Source of the DNA: SH-MAG3 sp035461245
GTDB taxonomy: Bacteria; Gemmatimonadota; Gemmatimonadetes; Longimicrobiales; RSA9
Length of the DNA stretch: 41,922 nt
Direction of reading: 5' to 3'
NCBI GenBank assembly: GCA_035461245.1
Contig: DATHVP010000020.1
Span: 1 to 41,922 of the forward strand
In this document: positions 1-7,084 of the stretch, piece after piece
Position numbering within the stretch: position 1 is the first letter of the stretch
How the letters are laid out: every line of letters begins with the position of its first letter
The notes under the pieces: model-generated
Told to the model about the DNA's origin: nothing
The model's database searches: none
What the model saw: only the letters and a program-made list of their open reading frames with translations
Made by a program: the position numbers and the translations under genes

Positions 1-198
1 TTCCTGCACGACATCCTCCGCATCCTCCCGGTGTTCCAGGATACGCCAGGCGATGCTGAACGCCCGCCGCATGTGGCGGGCGACCAGTTCGCCGTACGCG
101 TCGGCGTCGCCCGCCAGGACGCGCTCCACGAGGAGCGCGTCCCGCCTGGCCTCGATGCGGCGTGCATCGTCGTCTGGCTGCCGCTGTGGCTCTGGCAT
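1..198 (-). CDS. ECF-type RNA polymerase sigma factor, N-terminal part (cut by window edge)
   Basis: Only the first 66 residues are inside the window; the gene continues past the left edge. The visible part starts with an acidic/basic leader and enters sigma-70 region 2: LAGDADAYGELVARH, then WRILEHREDAEDVVQE, the usual ECF region 2.1-2.2 pattern in which the AEDVVQE segment contacts core polymerase. The ATG at 198 is the only plausible start, 47 bp after the stop of the Spy-like gene on the same strand, so the two are probably co-transcribed. ECF sigma factors usually answer cell-envelope stress through an anti-sigma factor; none is visible here and it may lie beyond the edge. The family is confident; the regulon is unknown. 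Confidence 0.88.
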   Translation of the reverse strand, partial: MPEPQRQPDDDARRIEARRDALLVERVLAGDADAYGELVARHMRRAFSIAWRILEHREDAEDVVQE

Positions 199-245
199 TG
201 ACGCCGGTTCAGGTCCATTTCAGGGTCGCCTTCAGGCGGCCCCCC

Positions 246-1040
246 CTACCGCGCCCCACCACGACGCAGCATCCGCTGCGCCGGTCGCGCGCCTGCGCCG
301 GCGCCCGTCGGGCGCATATGCTCGCGCATGCCCTGGCGCTGCTGCCGCATCTCCTGCGCCCGCTCCTGCCGGAGCTGCCTGACCTGCTCCTGCTGCTGCG
401 GCGTCAGTACCGCCCGCACGTCCTGCTGTGCCTGGCGCGTGTTCGCCAGCAACTGCTCGCGGATGGGCCGAAGGGCCTCGAGCTGCGCCTGCAGCTCCGG
501 GTTCGCCTGTCGGACCGCCGCGCCGGGCCCGCGGCCCGCCATGCCACGCTGCTGCATCTGCTGCTGCATCTCCTGGCGCCGGGCCGCACGCTCCTCCGGT
601 GTGGCGTTGCGCATCTGTTCGCGCATCGCCTCCATCTGCGACCGCATCGTCTCCATCTCAGCGCGGCGCGCTTCCATCTGCGCCCGCATCTGTGCCCGCT
701 GCTCCGGCGTCATCTGCCGGGCCCGCTGCCGCATCTGCGGCCCCATGCCCCGGCCCATGGCGCCGCGCATGCCGGGCAGGGCTTCCCGCAGCTGCTCCAT
801 GAGCGGCTGGTTCTGCTGCTGTACGCGCTCCTGAATCTGCTGCAGCTGTCGAACCTGGTCCAGCGACAGGCCCAGCGCTTCCCGGTGCTCAAGCACGCGG
901 GCAGCCGGATTGCCGGCGCCCGCACGGGCACCGAGGCCGGCGCCGGCCTGGCCGCGCTCGGCGCGCGGCGTCTGCGCCTCCAGGGCAACGGGTGCGACTG
1001 CAATGGAGAGGGCTAGTGCTGAAAAGACGAAACGTCGCAT
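246..1040 (-). CDS. Spy/CpxP-like (LTXXQ-type) periplasmic protein
   Basis: A 264-residue exported protein. The chosen ATG at 1040 has a GGAGG seven bases upstream and opens a clear signal peptide (MRRFVFSALALSIAVAP, cleavage probably near VALEAQ). An in-frame extension upstream to 1166 exists but has no signal and no ribosome site. The mature part is rich in Gln, Met, Arg and Glu and forms long predicted helices with repeated MRxQMEAMR-type heptads (about residues 130-170). Two motifs of the Spy/CpxP class are seen: LGLSLDQVRQLQQIQE and, near the C-terminus, VLTPQQQEQVRQLRQE. Such proteins are periplasmic chaperones or metal/stress sensors. It lies directly upstream of an ECF sigma gene, which suggests an envelope-stress unit. 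The role is inferred; the composition makes exact homology uncertain. Confidence 0.75.
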   Translation of the reverse strand: MRRFVFSALALSIAVAPVALEAQTPRAERGQAGAGLGARAGAGNPAARVLEHREALGLSLDQVRQLQQIQERVQQQNQPLMEQLREALPGMRGAMGRGMGPQMRQRARQMTPEQRAQMRAQMEARRAEMETMRSQMEAMREQMRNATPEERAARRQEMQQQMQQRGMAGRGPGAAVRQANPELQAQLEALRPIREQLLANTRQAQQDVRAVLTPQQQEQVRQLRQERAQEMRQQRQGMREHMRPTGAGAGARPAQRMLRRGGAR

Positions 1041-1405
1041 GTGTGCCTCCTGAGATCGGTACTGCCACGTCCGCCACCTCATCGCGACGGCTCTGCAATG
1101 ATATACACGCACCGGCGCCGGAGTGTTGGGCGGCGCGGGTCGGGTCGCCGCGGCGCCAGCCGCCAAACCCCCTCATGCGGGCCGCCAGACGTCCCATTGT
1201 GCGGGTTTTCCCCCCGTCGGATGTGGAGGAATTCCCAGCGCTTTGCAGGAACCTGCCGACACCGGGGGCCTGCGCCGGGACCTACAATTGGACCGTGTCA
1301 CTCCACAGCCGGGCTCCGGGACGTGCTCATGCGGCAAACAGGACGACAGGTCAGGCGTGTGTGGATCCCGTCCGCCGTGCGGGCGGGTGGGAGCGGGACC
1401 GCGTC
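1041..1405. other. Intergenic region between divergent genes
   Basis: About 365 bp without a supported gene, between the leftward Spy/sigma unit and the rightward PolX-like gene. The plus-strand reading frame stays open through it, but its translation has no recognisable domain. Weak promoter candidates: TATATC on the minus strand (1100-1105), which would give the Spy-like mRNA a leader of about 50 nt, and TACAAT on the plus strand (1283-1288). Neither has a good -35 box at the right distance. A perfect 10-bp palindrome CCGGCGCCGG lies at 1112-1121. Confidence 0.4.
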
Positions 1406-2977
1406 GTGAACCCCCTCGTGAAGAAGGTTGATGTAGCTCGGGTCGTGGCTGCGGCCCGTGGCACCACCCTGCAGCGGCAGGTGCCATCCCTCTCCCGGCG
1501 GGAGGCGGTGGCGGAACTGAGCCGCGTGCCGGGCCTGGGTGCCGCCCGCGCCGGCCGACTCTATGACGAGCTGGGAATCTGCACCCTCACCGAGCTGCAT
1601 CACGCCCTGGAAGAGGGCCGGATGGCGGACGTGCGCGGCATCGGTACCGGTATCGAGGCACGCCTGAAGGATGCCCTCGACCGGCTACTGGACGATAGCG
1701 CGCACCTGTCCATTGCGGAGGCCGAGTTCCACGTCAACCGGCTGCTTGCTCACATGCGCCAGGCGCCGGGCGTACGGAGCGTCGAGCCGGCAGGCACCTT
1801 CCGCCGCCGGTGTGACGTCATTGACAACCTCGTTCTGCTCGCCGTCAGCGCCCGGCCGGCCGCAGTGATGCGCCACTTCTGCGCATACGCCGATGCGGTG
1901 ACTGCCACCCAGCTGGATGCGTCCCGTGGGGCCCTGACCCTGCAGTGCGGGTTGCGCGTAGAACTGCGGGTGGTGCCCGGCCGTTGCCACGGCGCCAGCC
2001 TGCACCATGTCACCGGGTCCGAAGCGTACGAGGCAGAGATCCGTGCGCTGGGCCTGAAGCTGGGCGTACGCATCAGCGACTATGGCGTGTTTCTGCTGGA
2101 GACGGGCAAGGCCGGCGCCCGCCGCGTCGGGGGCCAGAAGGAAGAGGACGTGTTCACCGCCCTGGGCCTGCCGTGGATCCCGCCGGAACTGCGGGAGAAC
2201 CGGGGCGAGATCGAAGCAGCCCGGGCCGGCCACCTGCCACGCCTCGTGGCGGCGGAGGAGATTCGCGGAGACCTGCGGCTGCGCACGCGGTGGGGCACCG
2301 GCACCGCGACGACGGAGGAGATGATCCGCGGGTGTCGGGCCGCTCGCTACGCATACTGCGCCATCGCTGACGCTCTGGGCTCTGCGGCTCCGCGCGGCCT
2401 CGGATCCCGCTCACTGCGGGAACAGGCCGAGGAGATCGCCGCGCTCCGTCGCAAGTATGCCGCGCTTCATATCCTGCACGGCGCGGAAGTCGCCATCCTG
2501 CCCGACGGATCCCTCGAACTCGATGATGACGACGGGGCAGTCCTCGACCTGGTTATCGCGGCCGTGCACACCCGGGCCCGGACGTCGCGCGTCCGGGCCA
2601 CCGAACGCCTGCTCCACGCCATTGAAGATCCCCGGCTCGACATCCTCGCCTGGCCCACCGGACGCCTCATCAGGGAACGCGACGCCGTGGACGCCGACTT
2701 CGATGTGGTGTTCCAGGCCGCTGCCCGGCGCGGCGTCGCCGTGGAACTCGCCGCCGACCCGGAACGGCTCGATCCGCCCGCACCCTTGCTGCGTCAGGCC
2801 GCCAACGCCGGCGTCCTCATCGCGGTCAGCACCGCTGCCGCGACGCCGGCCCAACTCGATGTCATGCGGTTCGGCGTGGACCAGGCACGTCGCGGCTGGC
2901 TCGAAGCAGGGAACGTCCTGAACACCCGGAGCTGGCCGGAGCTGCTGCACTGGTTGCGCCGCCGGGAGCATCGCTGA
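1406..2977 (+). CDS. Catalytically degenerate PolX-like protein (HhH + family X polymerase + PHP scaffold)
   Basis: A 523-residue protein that aligns by eye along bacterial PolX (normally about 570-590 aa). Helix-hairpin-helix signatures are at the N-terminus (VPGLGAARAGRLYDELGI and VRGIGTGIEARLKDAL), but the usual N-terminal 8-kDa region is shortened. The palm motif GS-x-RR...GDIDLL is present as GTFRRR...VIDNLVLL, with Asn141 and Val143 where the two metal-binding Asp should be. The C-terminal PHP domain keeps its framework (RGDLxxxT, EMIRGCRAARYAYCAI, PTGRLI, FGVDQARRGWLEA). However, the HxH His are Arg291 and Arg293, the SDG Asp is Thr, and the TDH, HPTG and DAH ligands are replaced; only the GAE Glu and VHT His remain. 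Both activities are therefore probably lost. The GTG start at 1406 is a guess; GTG 1418 or an upstream start is possible. Confidence 0.82.
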   Translation: MNPLVKKVDVARVVAAARGTTLQRQVPSLSRREAVAELSRVPGLGAARAGRLYDELGICTLTELHHALEEGRMADVRGIGTGIEARLKDALDRLLDDSAHLSIAEAEFHVNRLLAHMRQAPGVRSVEPAGTFRRRCDVIDNLVLLAVSARPAAVMRHFCAYADAVTATQLDASRGALTLQCGLRVELRVVPGRCHGASLHHVTGSEAYEAEIRALGLKLGVRISDYGVFLLETGKAGARRVGGQKEEDVFTALGLPWIPPELRENRGEIEAARAGHLPRLVAAEEIRGDLRLRTRWGTGTATTEEMIRGCRAARYAYCAIADALGSAAPRGLGSRSLREQAEEIAALRRKYAALHILHGAEVAILPDGSLELDDDDGAVLDLVIAAVHTRARTSRVRATERLLHAIEDPRLDILAWPTGRLIRERDAVDADFDVVFQAAARRGVAVELAADPERLDPPAPLLRQAANAGVLIAVSTAAATPAQLDVMRFGVDQARRGWLEAGNVLNTRSWPELLHWLRRREHR

Positions 2978-2979
2978 CC

Positions 2980-3002
2980 CGCGGCGTGCCCTGAGCGCCG
3001 CG
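2980..3002 (+). terminator. GC-rich hairpin after PolX-like gene
   Basis: CGCGGCG (2980-2986) pairs with CGCCGCG (2996-3002) over a nine-base loop, three bases after the PolX-like stop codon. No T-run follows, so it may be a weak or Rho-assisted terminator, or only an mRNA 3' end structure. Confidence 0.3.
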
Positions 3003-3035
3003 CCCGCCGAGCGCACTCACCCCCCCTGTCCCGTC

Positions 3036-3107
3036 CCGTAACGTAAAACTTGTCTTACGGCCCCTGAGCGGACCGACTACGTAATCCCGCCAGGGCGGCT
3101 ACGTCAT
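3036..3107. promoter_or_regulatory. Candidate operator region upstream of the carrier-protein operon
   Basis: Two repeat structures sit 100-170 bp before the first gene of the operon. GTAAAAC (3043-3049) and GTCTTAC (3052-3058) form a 7-bp imperfect inverted repeat around TT, inside an outer CCGTAA (3036-3041)/TTACGG (3055-3060) pair. Further on, CTACGTAAT (3077-3085) recurs as CTACGTCAT (3099-3107), exactly 22 bp or two helical turns later, with a CCGCC/GGCGG hairpin between them. This AT-richer island in GC-rich DNA looks like a binding site for a dimeric regulator. No confident -35/-10 pair was found. The factor is unknown; the convergent LuxR-type regulator is one candidate. Confidence 0.4.
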
Positions 3108-3206
3108 CCTCCCGAAGGATACGACTGCGCCCGGGCTGCACCTTTCTCCGTACATGATCGCCGAATGGCGCCGCCTGTCATCAGTGGCATTCATCACGGA
3201 GGAAAG

Positions 3207-3803
3207 ATGGACACCGTACGCTGCAGCCTTGCCGCGAAGTGTTCGGGAACGTGCGCCGACGGCCGCCGGCCTGCCGGTACAGCGGCTCGACGGGCCGTTG
3301 CGAGGTTGATGCCGGCCGCGGATCCGGGAGAGATCCGACTGGTGCGTCGGCCCCGTGCGGCGCCCCGGGTGGTGTCCGCAACGGGCGGGTCGGACGAGCC
3401 GCCGCGGGTCAGCATTACCCACAGCGGTGGCTGCGCGGCCGCAGCGGCCGTCCCGTCGGGATGGCTGGTGGGCATAGACATGGAGCGAGCTGGATCGGTG
3501 GACGACAGTGAAACCCGCTTCTTCCTGAGCCGTCGCGAGCGGCTGGAACTGGACCGTTTTGACGCCACGACACTGTGGTGCCTGAAGGAAGCGGCGTGGA
3601 AGGCGCTGGAGTGCGACGGCACGGTGGCGTTCAAGGAGCTGGAGTTGCGCTTCGGCGCCGACGGAGGGCTTCACGTGGTGCGCATGAAGGACCGGGCGTG
3701 GCGGGCCCGCGCCCGGGTCCTTCGCATTCGGGGGAAGTGGATCGTGGCAGTTGTTCGCGTCCGCGAGTACGTGCTGAACCCGTTGCGGGGGGCTGCATCA
3801 TGA
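3207..3803 (+). CDS. 4'-phosphopantetheinyl transferase (Sfp-like)
   Basis: A 198-residue enzyme that would transfer the phosphopantetheine arm of CoA to a serine of a carrier protein. Family motifs are present: SITHSGG (69-75), the Mg-binding GIDME (89-93), FFLSRRERLEL, and the WCLKEAAWKA block (124-133, the WxxKEAxxKA signature). The N-terminal part is shorter and less conserved than in Sfp (about 220 aa). The ATG at 3207 is preferred because GGAGGAAAG precedes it; an in-frame ATG at 3165 lacks such a site. The gene overlaps the next one by ATGA (3800-3803) and lies two genes before a stand-alone carrier protein, its likely substrate. The family is clear; the partner is inferred from context. 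Confidence 0.9.
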   Translation: MDTVRCSLAAKCSGTCADGRRPAGTAARRAVARLMPAADPGEIRLVRRPRAAPRVVSATGGSDEPPRVSITHSGGCAAAAAVPSGWLVGIDMERAGSVDDSETRFFLSRRERLELDRFDATTLWCLKEAAWKALECDGTVAFKELELRFGADGGLHVVRMKDRAWRARARVLRIRGKWIVAVVRVREYVLNPLRGAAS

Positions 3804-4759
3804 TCGGGCTCACGGGCATCGGCTACTCACTGCCTCGCACGTCCAGCTCGGTGCAGCAGCTTGCGGGTGATGGCCTGTTGCAGAGCGACCCGGCCCTGCT
3901 GGAGAGCTTTGGTTTCGACCGTGTGTTCACGGCGCGTTCGGAGACGCCGTACGGCCTGGCCTGCCGGGCTGCCCTGGATGTACTCCGGCAGACCGGAACG
4001 GAGCCGCAGGACATCCAGCTCCTGGTCTACACCGGGCCGCATGGCCCTACTGCGTTCGTCACGGCCCCGGATGCCGAGCTCAGCGCGGCGAGCCTGCGGA
4101 GCATACGTCGCTTCGAGCTGCCCGCTGCGCGACTGCAGCACCACCTTGGCCTGAACCGGGCGGCTGTCGTGGGCATAGACCAGGGCGCGTGCACGAACCT
4201 GTTCGCAGCCATCCGCGTGGCCCGGTCACTGTGCCTGACCGAGGGCATTGACCGGGCGCTGTGCGTGAGTTCCGAGTTCGTGCCTGCTGATGCCGGGCGG
4301 GAGGCCATCTTCAACTGCACGTCGGACGCCGCCGTGGCCGTGCTCGTGGAACGTGGCGCTGCGCAGAACGTGATCCGTGGCAGCGTTCATGTCACGCAGG
4401 GGCGCTACTGGAACGCCGCCGCGCGGCGCAATGAGATGATCGCCTCGTACTTTCCCGTCGCCCGCCGCGTCGTGGAGCAGGCAGCGACCCGGGCCGGCTG
4501 GCGCCTCGACGAGATTGACTGGGTCCTGCCCCACAACATCAGCCGGCGCAGCTGGGAGGTGCTCATGGGCCTGCTCGAGCTGCCTGAGGAGCGCCTGTGG
4601 CATCATAACATAGGGCGCGTCGGGCACACGCTGGCCGGCGACAACTTCATTAACCTGGCGGACGCACTGGCCGCGGGTGCGGTCACGCCCGGGCAGAAGC
4701 TGCTGCTCTTCTCGTGGGGCTACGGCGCCCACTGGACGGCACTGGCCGTGGAGGCATGA
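3800..4759 (+). CDS. 3-oxoacyl-ACP synthase III-like condensing enzyme (KAS III/FabH family)
   Basis: A 319-residue thiolase-fold protein, the usual FabH length. The nucleophile sits in GIDQGACTNLFAA (Cys131), matching the DIxAACSGF region of FabH. The first catalytic His is in LPHN (His245). The third position, normally Asn in GNTSAAS, is His276 in VGHTLAGDNFINL, so the triad reads Cys-His-His instead of Cys-His-Asn; this subtype occurs in secondary-metabolism KAS III relatives. It could condense an acyl or aminoacyl thioester with a malonyl-type unit, or act as an acyltransferase. The start overlaps the upstream stop (ATGA). Downstream, the reductase begins directly after its stop, which supports one operon. 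It is unlikely to be housekeeping FabH given this context. Confidence 0.85.
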   Translation: MIGLTGIGYSLPRTSSSVQQLAGDGLLQSDPALLESFGFDRVFTARSETPYGLACRAALDVLRQTGTEPQDIQLLVYTGPHGPTAFVTAPDAELSAASLRSIRRFELPAARLQHHLGLNRAAVVGIDQGACTNLFAAIRVARSLCLTEGIDRALCVSSEFVPADAGREAIFNCTSDAAVAVLVERGAAQNVIRGSVHVTQGRYWNAAARRNEMIASYFPVARRVVEQAATRAGWRLDEIDWVLPHNISRRSWEVLMGLLELPEERLWHHNIGRVGHTLAGDNFINLADALAAGAVTPGQKLLLFSWGYGAHWTALAVEA

Positions 4760-5878
4760 GTGAAACCGGATAGCGACGCCATGCAGATCTTCATCACCGG
4801 CGCCAGCGGACTCGTGGGCGGCGACGTGCTGACACGGCTGCTCCGCGCCAACGGTCGGGCCGGTGCCCGGGCGCTGGTGCGTTCGTCCGCCGCGTGGGAC
4901 CGTCTGGCCGCGGCCCTGGGGCCGGCCGCGCCGCGCGTGGAGCCGGTGTTCGGTGACATCACGGAGCCGGGATTGGGACTGGATGCGGTATCGGCCCAGC
5001 GCGCAGCGGAAGGCACGACGCACGTCATCCACTGTGGCGCGGACACCCGCTTCTCGCAGACGCTGGCCAACGGCAGGCGCGTCAACCGGGACGGAACGGC
5101 GCACGTCATGGAGTTCGCCGCCTCATGTCCGGACCTGCGGCGGGTGGTGCATGTGAGTACGGCCTTCGTTGCCGGCCGGCTCACCGGCCTCGTTCCGGAG
5201 ACGGAACTGCCGGAAGTCCGGAGCTGGGTCAACGCCTACGAACAGTCGAAGCACGAGGCCGAGTGTGTGGTCCGGGGCACGGCACTGCCCTGGGTCATCG
5301 TCCGCCCCGCGACACTGGTGTGCGACGGCGTTGACGGGCGGGTAACGCAGGTCAACGCGGTGCACCGGGCGCTCCTGCTGTGCCGTGGTGGCCTCGCGGC
5401 CATGGTGCCCGGCACCGAAGACACGCCCGTAGACATCGTGACCACGGATCACGTAGCGGGAGCGACGGCCACACTGGCGGGGCTGGACGGCATTGACGGC
5501 AGCACGTTCCACCTCTGCGCCGGCGCGGATGCCATGCCGCTGGGTGAACTGCTGGACCGCGCGTTTGCATGGTGGGGCAGGGACATGCGGTGGCGACGGC
5601 GCTGCGTACAGCGGCCCGTCGTGACCACGCTGCAGACCTATCGCTCGTTCGAGAACGCCGTGGCAGAAACCGGCGATGCCCGTCTCCGCGGCATCACCCG
5701 GTCCCTCAGTCATTTCGTGCCGCAGCTGGCCTTGCCGAAGCGTTTTGACACGAGCGCTGCCCGGACGGTACTCGGGCACGGGCCGCCACCTGTGCGCGCC
5801 TGGCTGACGGCAATGCTGCGGGACCTGGATCGCGTTCGGCCGCTGCGCCGCGATGCCCGGCACGGGAGGGCGGCATGA
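4760..5878 (+). CDS. Thioester-reductase-like extended SDR (NAD-binding_4 type)
   Basis: A 372-residue NAD(P)-dependent oxidoreductase of the extended short-chain dehydrogenase class. The dinucleotide fold starts with FITGASGLVGG (11-21). The catalytic triad is visible as Ser133 in HVSTAFVAG and Tyr160/Lys164 in YEQSKHEAE. The overall pattern (GDITEPGLGL, VIHCGADTRF, VNRDGTAHV) is that of the male-sterility/thioester reductase domain, which reductively releases thioester-bound acyl chains from carrier proteins as aldehydes or alcohols. The GTG at 4760 immediately follows the upstream stop and has GGAGG five bases before it; ATG 4781 is an alternative. Next to a carrier protein and its ligase, reductive off-loading is the obvious role, but a plain sugar- or steroid-type SDR is not excluded. 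Confidence 0.78.
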   Translation: MKPDSDAMQIFITGASGLVGGDVLTRLLRANGRAGARALVRSSAAWDRLAAALGPAAPRVEPVFGDITEPGLGLDAVSAQRAAEGTTHVIHCGADTRFSQTLANGRRVNRDGTAHVMEFAASCPDLRRVVHVSTAFVAGRLTGLVPETELPEVRSWVNAYEQSKHEAECVVRGTALPWVIVRPATLVCDGVDGRVTQVNAVHRALLLCRGGLAAMVPGTEDTPVDIVTTDHVAGATATLAGLDGIDGSTFHLCAGADAMPLGELLDRAFAWWGRDMRWRRRCVQRPVVTTLQTYRSFENAVAETGDARLRGITRSLSHFVPQLALPKRFDTSAARTVLGHGPPPVRAWLTAMLRDLDRVRPLRRDARHGRAA

Positions 5879-6138
5879 CGGACGCGGCGCGGTTCAGGAC
5901 AGAGACACTGGAGTGGATCCAGGAGAAGTTGCTGCCGCCAGGGACGTACGCCGACGAATCGACGGAACTCTTTGCCAGCGGGCTCATCGACTCAATCCGG
6001 ATCCTCAAGCTGCTGGCGTGGACGGAATCAAGGATCGGCCGGCGCATCGCCGATGACGAGATCCGGATGGACAACTTCGTGTCCGTCCGGCGCATGGCCG
6101 AGGTTTTCGTACCGGAGGTGCATCATGTGGGGCCGTGA
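5875..6138 (+). CDS. Stand-alone acyl/aminoacyl carrier protein
   Basis: An 87-residue acidic four-helix carrier protein. The phosphopantetheine site is GLIDSIRILKLL with Ser40, the DSL/DSI motif; the C-terminal part has DDEIRMDNFVSVRRMAEVF, typical of small discrete carrier proteins in biosynthetic clusters. The start is ATG inside ATGA (5875-5878) overlapping the reductase stop, with GGGAGGG upstream. It lies immediately before the amino acid:[carrier protein] ligase, the same pairing as described for the Bradyrhizobium and Agrobacterium enzymes. It is therefore expected to carry an amino acid rather than, or as well as, a fatty acyl group. The PPTase at the head of the operon would activate it. 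Confidence 0.88.
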   Translation: MTDAARFRTETLEWIQEKLLPPGTYADESTELFASGLIDSIRILKLLAWTESRIGRRIADDEIRMDNFVSVRRMAEVFVPEVHHVGP

Positions 6139-7084
6139 CCAGATCGTGGAGGAACTGCGTCGCAGGGGCGAACTGTGGGAGTGCGCGCCGGGACTGATTG
6201 CCCTGCGAGGCGACGTACTGGCGCTCCGGAACGCACTGGCAGCGGCACTGCGCACCGTGGCCATGCGCAGCGCAGCCGATGAATGGTGCCTGCCCCCGGC
6301 ACTGCCGCTGGACACGCTGCGCCGGGCGGACTACTTCGCGTCGTTCCCGCAGTGGCTCACCACGGCGACACACCTCTCCGACGACGAGGACGCGCTGCGC
6401 GCCGTGGCGGAAGCGGACGGTCGGAAACTCGGCAGCGCCGTCGAGTCGGCATCGCTGCCGGCCCATGTGGCGCTCCAGCCCGCGGCCTGTTACCACGTCT
6501 ATACGGCGTGGGCCGGTCGTATAGCGGACCAGGCGGAGTGCGTCACGTGCGAGGGGACATGCTGGCGGCACGAGGGTCGCGCGGCCTGTCCATTGGAGCG
6601 GGGCTGGGCGTTCACCATGCGCGAGGTCGTGTGCGCTGGTGGCAGGTCGGCGGTGGACGGGATGCTGGCAACGCAGCGTGCGGCCGCGCTCATGCTGGCG
6701 GCGCGGCTGGGGCTGGATGCCGAGATCGAGGTGGCCGAAGACCCGTTCTTCGCGCCCACTGCCCGGGGACGGGCGCTGATGCAGCGGTTGCGCGCCCTGA
6801 AACATGAGCTGCGGCTGCCCGCGGGCAATGGCCGTACGGTTGCCGCGGCCTCGTTCAATCATCACGAGGGTCACTTCAGCACCGCGTTCGACATCACCCT
6901 GCCCGGCGGCGAGCCGGCAGTCACGGGCTGTGCGGCCTACGGCATCGAGCGCTGGCTGCTGGCCGTGCTGGCGGTGCACGGCGTGGACGCCGGCCGCTGG
7001 CCCGACCCTGCAACGGCCATGGATGGGCGAGCAAAGGCCCGACGGCCGGCGCCGGTGCACCCTGCGCTTCGGGAGGCATCATGA
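6125..7084 (+). CDS. Amino acid:[carrier protein] ligase (truncated class II seryl-tRNA synthetase-like)
   Basis: A 319-residue homologue of bacterial aa:CP ligases, which use ATP to activate a small amino acid (Gly or Ala in characterised members) and load it on the phosphopantetheine of a carrier protein instead of on tRNA. Class II features are seen: ACYHVY, TCEGTCWRHEG (motif 2), FTMREVV, and GCAAYGIERWLLA (motif 3). The zinc ligands of this family (as I recall, Cys131, Glu176 and Cys279 in Bradyrhizobium Bll0957) match Cys122, Glu167 and Cys269 with nearly identical spacing, so the active site looks intact. There is no tRNA-binding arm. The ATG at 6125, preceded by GGAGGTG, overlaps the carrier-protein gene by 14 bp. 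The amino acid specificity cannot be read from the sequence with confidence. Confidence 0.85.
   Translation: MWGRDQIVEELRRRGELWECAPGLIALRGDVLALRNALAAALRTVAMRSAADEWCLPPALPLDTLRRADYFASFPQWLTTATHLSDDEDALRAVAEADGRKLGSAVESASLPAHVALQPAACYHVYTAWAGRIADQAECVTCEGTCWRHEGRAACPLERGWAFTMREVVCAGGRSAVDGMLATQRAAALMLAARLGLDAEIEVAEDPFFAPTARGRALMQRLRALKHELRLPAGNGRTVAAASFNHHEGHFSTAFDITLPGGEPAVTGCAAYGIERWLLAVLAVHGVDAGRWPDPATAMDGRAKARRPAPVHPALREAS

Noticed and set aside
162..1016. Plus-strand reading frame opposite the Spy-like gene
   Set aside because: Leu/His/Arg-rich product without a start context; the minus strand has signal peptide, ribosome site and family motifs.
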